This document shows, in pieces, positions 59,390 to 64,000 of a DNA stretch of 64,000 bases; positions within the stretch are counted from its first letter, which is position 1; the number at the start of each line of letters is the position of its first letter. The notes under the pieces are model-generated. The model was given only the letters and a program-made list of their open reading frames with translations. It made no database searches and was not told where the DNA came from. The position numbers and the translations under genes were made by a program. The DNA lies in contig NC_057792.1 of the NCBI RefSeq assembly GCF_014905175.1, positions 18,420,963 to 18,484,962 on the forward strand. Reading direction: 5' to 3'. Source of the DNA: Aphidius gifuensis. Its lineage: Eukaryota > Arthropoda > Insecta > Hymenoptera > Braconidae.

Positions 59390-59762
59390 AGTTATGAAAC
59401 ACGGCTGAATTTTCTCATCTTGAGGCAAAATAAATATTTTATGAAAAAATAAATGAATTTTGTTTTTTTTTTTTTTTTATAAATTTTAAAAAATTTAAAT
59501 TTATTATTAATAATTTAAATTGTTTAATAATAATAATTATTATTAATTATTTATTTTATTTTTTTTTGTTTTTTTTTTTTTTTTATTAATTTAAATTAAT
59601 TATTTAAATAAATAATTATATTTTTTTTTTATTTAAAAAATTAAATAATAATTTTTTTTTTTAAATAATATTAAGTAATGTCATGATTTAATTAATATAA
59701 TTAAAAATTCAAGATAAAATTAATGATACTATTGTTAAGAAAAAAAAAACAAAAAAAATATA
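59390..59762. other. AT-rich spacer between the two tRNA genes
   Basis: Almost pure A/T sequence with T and A runs; nothing else is seen. Confidence 0.6.
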
Positions 59763-59779
59763 CGCCCCCGGGTGGGTTC

Positions 59780-59815
<36 letters not shown>

Positions 59816-59834
59816 GCCATTGCGCCACGAAGGC
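59763..59834 (-). tRNA. tRNA-Asn (GUU)
   Basis: The minus strand gives a 72-nt tRNA. The acceptor stem GCCTTCG pairs with CGGGGGC using G-U pairs, the anticodon arm is TTCGGCTGTTAACCGAA with anticodon GTT, and the T arm contains GGTTCGAACC. The D loop is two bases shorter than usual. There is no intron. Confidence 0.94.
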
Positions 59835-60512
59835 ATATTGATATTTTTGATGCCATCCAGACGGTGCCAAATATTTGGATTACCTAGATGACAAAAAAAC
59901 ACATGACAATAATAAAAAATAATTAAAGGATAATTATTATTGCTTGATCTGTTTGATGCGTTGATGCTTTCATCTGTTTACAAATCAGCTAATTTTTGCT
60001 GACGAATTAGATGATGATGATTTATCAATAGTGATGGTTACAGATGGTTATAAGTTTATAACAAGTAATTTATATCACTAATTGAATTTCATATGCATTG
60101 TATTTCTTTTTTTTTTTTTAACGGTCCTGTTTTAATTTCTGTAATGTGTTGTTAAATTTTACCGCTAAAAAAAAATGGCTGCTTTAATGCGCAACGTGAA
60201 TGCGCAAAAATGAATTATTAAATGGAGAATTCACCTGTAAAAATTTTATGTGTGTGTGTATTTTAATTTCTTGGAAAGTATGGAATGTACATGTACACGT
60301 CAACGATTTATCCTGTATTTTTTTTTTCCTGACCTTAAAAAACAATAATAATCTTGTCAATAATTTTTATAAACATTCAAAGTAAAATAGCAGTGTCATT
60401 AAAGTGAGCACAATTATTTCAATATAATCTATTTTATTGCTCAGCAGTTGGTTTACAGAGGTGATTTTAAATTCATATTTTTATTTGTACAATTATTTAA
60501 AATTAATTTAAT

Positions 60513-60546
<34 letters not shown>

Positions 60547-60723
60547 ATTGTTTATTTGCAATTGATAAAATACAATTAAAATTGTGACATGTCATTTGTG
60601 TGTGATGAATAACCTTGTAGTGGCGTAGTTGATAATATATAATGATGATTTATAATGACAATTTACAGCTGTTTTACTTTAATAACAAAACAATGTTATG
60701 AATTTTCAGATGTAATATGAGCA
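59835..60723. promoter_or_regulatory. Upstream region and 5' leader of TMF1
   Basis: A likely acceptor (TTTTCAG at 60703-60709) starts the exon that holds the TMF1 start codon. The leader exon begins with ATGTAA (60710-60715), a start-stop element. A second ATG at 60717 opens a six-codon frame that overlaps the main start and ends at 60737. Both could lower translation of the main frame. The rest is AT-rich, with an (AAC)n stretch near 60514-60546. Confidence 0.5.
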
Positions 60724-63700
60724 ATGAGCTGGTTTGATGCATCAGGATTCGCCAGTTTGGCAAAATCAGCTTTAAAAGAAGCTCAAAAAACAATTGACAA
60801 AGCATTGGATATTAAAGAAGAAGAACAAAAAGCAACAGAAAATCGTATGATTGATGAGACAAATTTTTTTGCATCATTTGGTCTAAAAAATGATTCAAAA
60901 ACAAACAATGAACAACCAATTTCATCAACATCAACAACAAAACAAGATACAAGTGTATGGGGAAGTTTTACTGGTTCATTTTTTGAAACTCAAAATGCTG
61001 AAATTAAATTATCAAAACGTTCTGGATCACTTGATGAAAAACTTGAAAATACAATATCATCAAATTCATTATCACAATCAATTTCTTTACCAGAAAAATT
61101 CATTAAAAATGATAATATATTACAAGAAATTAAAACAAATAATGACAATGATTTATTAAATAAATTAAAAAATATATATCCTACTGAAAAACAATTAAAA
61201 TTAGATAATAAATTAAATGAAAAACAAGATGATGATGGTGATGATAATAAAATAATTAATAGAGTATCAATAATATCAACAGAAAGTGATAAAAAAAGTT
61301 CTGAAAGTGTTGAAATTCTTGGTTCATGTTCACAAACAAATACTGATTGTACAACAACACCAGATTCTGATATTATTGTATCAGAATATAATGATTCATT
61401 AAGTACATCAGCAATTGAAAATAAAAAAAATTCTGAATCAGTTGAAATATTATCAAATAGTTTATTAACATCACCAAGTTCTGTTGAAGTATTAGAGGAT
61501 GATTCAAAATTGGAGAGTCCATTTTTATCACCAATTGATGATTATAAATCTCATGATATTGAGCCTGATTCAGAATCATATGTTTCATCATCAGACATAT
61601 CACCATATGCATCACCAATGGTTGAAGAAAAATCATTAATTATTGAACATATTAATGAAACAAAAGAAGAAGAAGAAGAAGAATCATCATCTCGTAAACA
61701 ATTAATCAAAACAAATTTAAGTATTGATAAAAATTTAAATCAAAATATTGATGAACTTGATGAAATAAGTCAAGCTGAAGATTCTTATACATCTGCATCT
61801 GAAAGTACAGTTGTCATGACAATTATAGAATCATTTAATCAACAAGAAACAATTTTAGAAAATCCAGAAAATCAAAATGTATTTAATTCAACTGAAATAA
61901 ATATTGTTGATACACTTAATGATGTTAAACAAAATTTACATTTATCATTAGAGCCAATAACAAAACAACCAATACAAAAAAATGAATGTTTAAATGATGA
62001 AAATTTTATTAAAAATTCAACAACGACAATTGAACCAAAAGATATAGATTTACATAATATAAATCAAGTTATGTTTACAGATTCAAGCTGTGAAGGAACA
62101 ATAATTGAAACAAGTTCTGATGATAATATAACATATAAACAAGATTCTCCAAATGAACAAGATACTCCATTAACATCAAGTTCATATGTTAAAAATATGC
62201 TTGCTGATGCAATGGATGTTGATTGTGAAAGACAAGATATTGATGTAACACAACGTGAAAATTCACCAGTATCATTAGAGAGCCGTTCTGATTTAGTTAA
62301 AATTGGATCAGATCATGCTAGTGGACATACAAGTGGTGATGAATTAGAAACAACAACAACATCAAGTGATATTGAAATAATATCAAGTCCAAATGGTGAT
62401 TCAAGTTCAACACAATCACGACAAAGTCCAGCAAATCTTCATTCAAATAAAGCTGGTGATTTATTAACAAAAGCATTAAAAACACGTGGACATTCACGTG
62501 AATTAAGTGAAATAAGTATTGGATCAGATGCAGCAAGTCATGAAATTGAAAAATTATTAAAACGTATACATGAAATGAATGAAATACTTGAAGTTAGAGA
62601 ATCAAAATTAATTGATGTTAGTAGAATGAATATGGAATTACATGAACAAAATAATAATTTAAAAATACAAATTGATAATTGGGAAAAACGTGGACAAAAA
62701 CATCAAGATTTACATTTAATTAATGATGATTATACACAAAGAATGTCAGCATTAGAAAAAAAATTTCAACAAACAATACGTGAACGTGATTTACTTAAAG
62801 AACAATTAGAGCTATTAAAAAAAGAAATAACATCACAATCATTAATTGTTAATGATGAAAAAGATGAATTAATAAAACAATTACGTATTGAAGGTGAAAA
62901 ATTAAGTAAACAACAATTACAACATTCAAATATTATTAAAAAATTACGTAATAAAGAAAAAGATAATGATTTAATTATTAAAAATCAAAATGAACAAATT
63001 GAAGAACAAAATTGTGAATTAGAACGTCTTAAACGTTCATTAAATGCCAAAGATGATGTTGAACGTAATCAAATTGAAGCTGTACATACATTAACAGCTA
63101 AAGTTAAAAAACAAGATAAAGAAATTTCATTATTACAAGATAAATTAACAACAACAACTGAAAAAATGAATGTATATAAAACAAGTATTGATGCTGCTAA
63201 AGTTGAACTTATTGAGACAAAATTAAATTTAAATAAAACTGAAAAAAAATTAAAACAAGCACTTGATAATGCTGGTGAATCATGTGAATTAATGTCACAA
63301 GTTGAAGATTTAAAAATTAAATTACGTTCATCTGAAGAAGAACATGTTAAACATGTTGATTTATTAAAACAAGAAAATAATGATTTATTAATTAGACTTG
63401 AATCTGCTGAAGCTAGAAATGAAGAATTATCACAATCAATAACAACAACAACAAAACCATTACTTCGTCAATTAGAACAATTACAAAATAACCTTTCACA
63501 TAAAACAAATACATATATGAAACAAGAAAAAATTATGACAGAAAAAATTGATCAGTTACAAGCTAAATTAGAAAATACAATTGCAACTGATAGAACAATT
63601 ATTGAAGAAAATTTAAATTTAAAAACAAAATTAACAAAAATTGAATCACAATTTAAAAAAAAAGAATTAGATTTAATTAATATACAAAATGAATCTTGTT

Positions 63701-64000
63701 GTTTGAAAAAAGATAATGAAAAATTGTTAAATAAAATTAAAGAACTTGAAGAAAATATTAAAATACTTGAAGAATCACATAGACAAGAAGTTAAATTATT
63801 AAAACGTGAAATTGAATCACTTGGTGATAAATTATCTATTGAAAAAGCAGCAATTGATGCTGAAAAAAGAAAAAATCATTCAGTATTAGATCAACAACAA
63901 CAACAGCATCAACAACAACTGCAACAGCAGCAGAGTATTGTTGATGATCCAAGAATAAGTCCAACTTCAAGTGTCAGAAGAGATTCAATTAGTAGTACAA
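60724..64000 (+). CDS. Tmf1: TATA element modulatory factor 1 (TMF1), 5' part, runs off the window
   Basis: A frame open from 60724 to the end of the window gives at least 1092 residues. The N-terminus MSWFDASGFASLAKSALKEA matches TMF1 (human MSWFNAS...). An acidic, Ser/Thr-rich region with repeats of SVEILG/SVEVLED-type motifs follows. From about residue 610 comes a long coiled coil containing GEKLSKQQLQHSNIIKKLR, the best-conserved TMF1 segment, and PLLRQLEQLQ. TMF1 is a Golgi coiled-coil tether that binds Rab6 and is also described as a transcription co-factor (ARA160). The C-terminal Rab6-binding TMF_TATA_bd domain lies beyond the window. No introns are seen in this 3.3-kb stretch. Confidence 0.93.
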   Translation, partial: MSWFDASGFASLAKSALKEAQKTIDKALDIKEEEQKATENRMIDETNFFASFGLKNDSKTNNEQPISSTSTTKQDTSVWGSFTGSFFETQNAEIKLSKRSGSLDEKLENTISSNSLSQSISLPEKFIKNDNILQEIKTNNDNDLLNKLKNIYPTEKQLKLDNKLNEKQDDDGDDNKIINRVSIISTESDKKSSESVEILGSCSQTNTDCTTTPDSDIIVSEYNDSLSTSAIENKKNSESVEILSNSLLTSPSSVEVLEDDSKLESPFLSPIDDYKSHDIEPDSESYVSSSDISPYASPMVEEKSLIIEHINETKEEEEEESSSRKQLIKTNLSIDKNLNQNIDELDEISQAEDSYTSASESTVVMTIIESFNQQETILENPENQNVFNSTEINIVDTLNDVKQNLHLSLEPITKQPIQKNECLNDENFIKNSTTTIEPKDIDLHNINQVMFTDSSCEGTIIETSSDDNITYKQDSPNEQDTPLTSSSYVKNMLADAMDVDCERQDIDVTQRENSPVSLESRSDLVKIGSDHASGHTSGDELETTTTSSDIEIISSPNGDSSSTQSRQSPANLHSNKAGDLLTKALKTRGHSRELSEISIGSDAASHEIEKLLKRIHEMNEILEVRESKLIDVSRMNMELHEQNNNLKIQIDNWEKRGQKHQDLHLINDDYTQRMSALEKKFQQTIRERDLLKEQLELLKKEITSQSLIVNDEKDELIKQLRIEGEKLSKQQLQHSNIIKKLRNKEKDNDLIIKNQNEQIEEQNCELERLKRSLNAKDDVERNQIEAVHTLTAKVKKQDKEISLLQDKLTTTTEKMNVYKTSIDAAKVELIETKLNLNKTEKKLKQALDNAGESCELMSQVEDLKIKLRSSEEEHVKHVDLLKQENNDLLIRLESAEARNEELSQSITTTTKPLLRQLEQLQNNLSHKTNTYMKQEKIMTEKIDQLQAKLENTIATDRTIIEENLNLKTKLTKIESQFKKKELDLINIQNESCCLKKDNEKLLNKIKELEENIKILEESHRQEVKLLKREIESLGDKLSIEKAAIDAEKRKNHSVLDQQQQQHQQQLQQQQSIVDDPRISPTSSVRRDSISST

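Overview
The window is nuclear DNA of an animal, almost certainly an insect. It is very AT-rich, with long homopolymer runs, compact spliced genes (introns mostly 60-250 nt), and conserved metazoan proteins that match insect versions best, for example an Arf102F-like class II Arf. The composition and gene style suggest a hymenopteran such as a parasitoid wasp; that is inference, and no species can be named.

Layout. 1-2.7 kb: 3' half of a thymine DNA glycosylase gene (+). 2.7-22.8 kb: a gene-poor accessory region. It holds two unrecognised multi-exon membrane-protein genes, a GC-rich non-LTR retrotransposon fragment, an inverted-repeat element, a 21-bp minisatellite, two decayed SMYD4-like copies, an RS-rich relic and several diverged tandem duplications. 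22.8-49.2 kb: a dense block of conserved housekeeping genes: ELOF1 (+), class II Arf (+), ZNF598 (-), malonyl-CoA decarboxylase (+), CNOT2 (-), V-ATPase subunit E (+), EXO1 (-), MYCBP (+), prefoldin subunit 3 (-) and SF3B3 (+). ZNF598/MLYCD, CNOT2/Vha26, EXO1/MYCBP and VBP1/SF3B3 are divergent pairs with shared upstream regions. 49.2-64 kb: a long intergenic stretch, an LDLa/CUB single-pass membrane protein (+), two tRNA genes (-) and the 5' part of a TMF1 golgin gene (+, running off the window).

The strongest hidden signal is in SF3B3. Each of its five coding introns, and an inferred 5'UTR intron, appears to carry a small nucleolar RNA: box C/D in introns 1 and 5 and in the 5'UTR intron, box H/ACA in introns 2, 3 and 4. 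The 5'UTR copy arose by tandem duplication of intron 1 with the edges of its flanking exons. Both pockets of the intron-3 H/ACA RNA are complementary to neighbouring 18S rRNA segments about 30 nt apart, and the intron-1 C/D RNA is complementary to the conserved 28S segment targeted by U18. A spliceosome gene therefore seems to double as a polycistronic carrier of rRNA-modification guides.

Two neighbouring genes, ZNF598 and CNOT2, act in ribosome-collision surveillance and CCR4-NOT mRNA decay. ZNF598 also shows PPPGF motifs of the kind bound by GIGYF proteins, which link these pathways. Gene models are spliced by eye with phases checked. rRNA target matches use conserved rRNA sequence recalled from memory.
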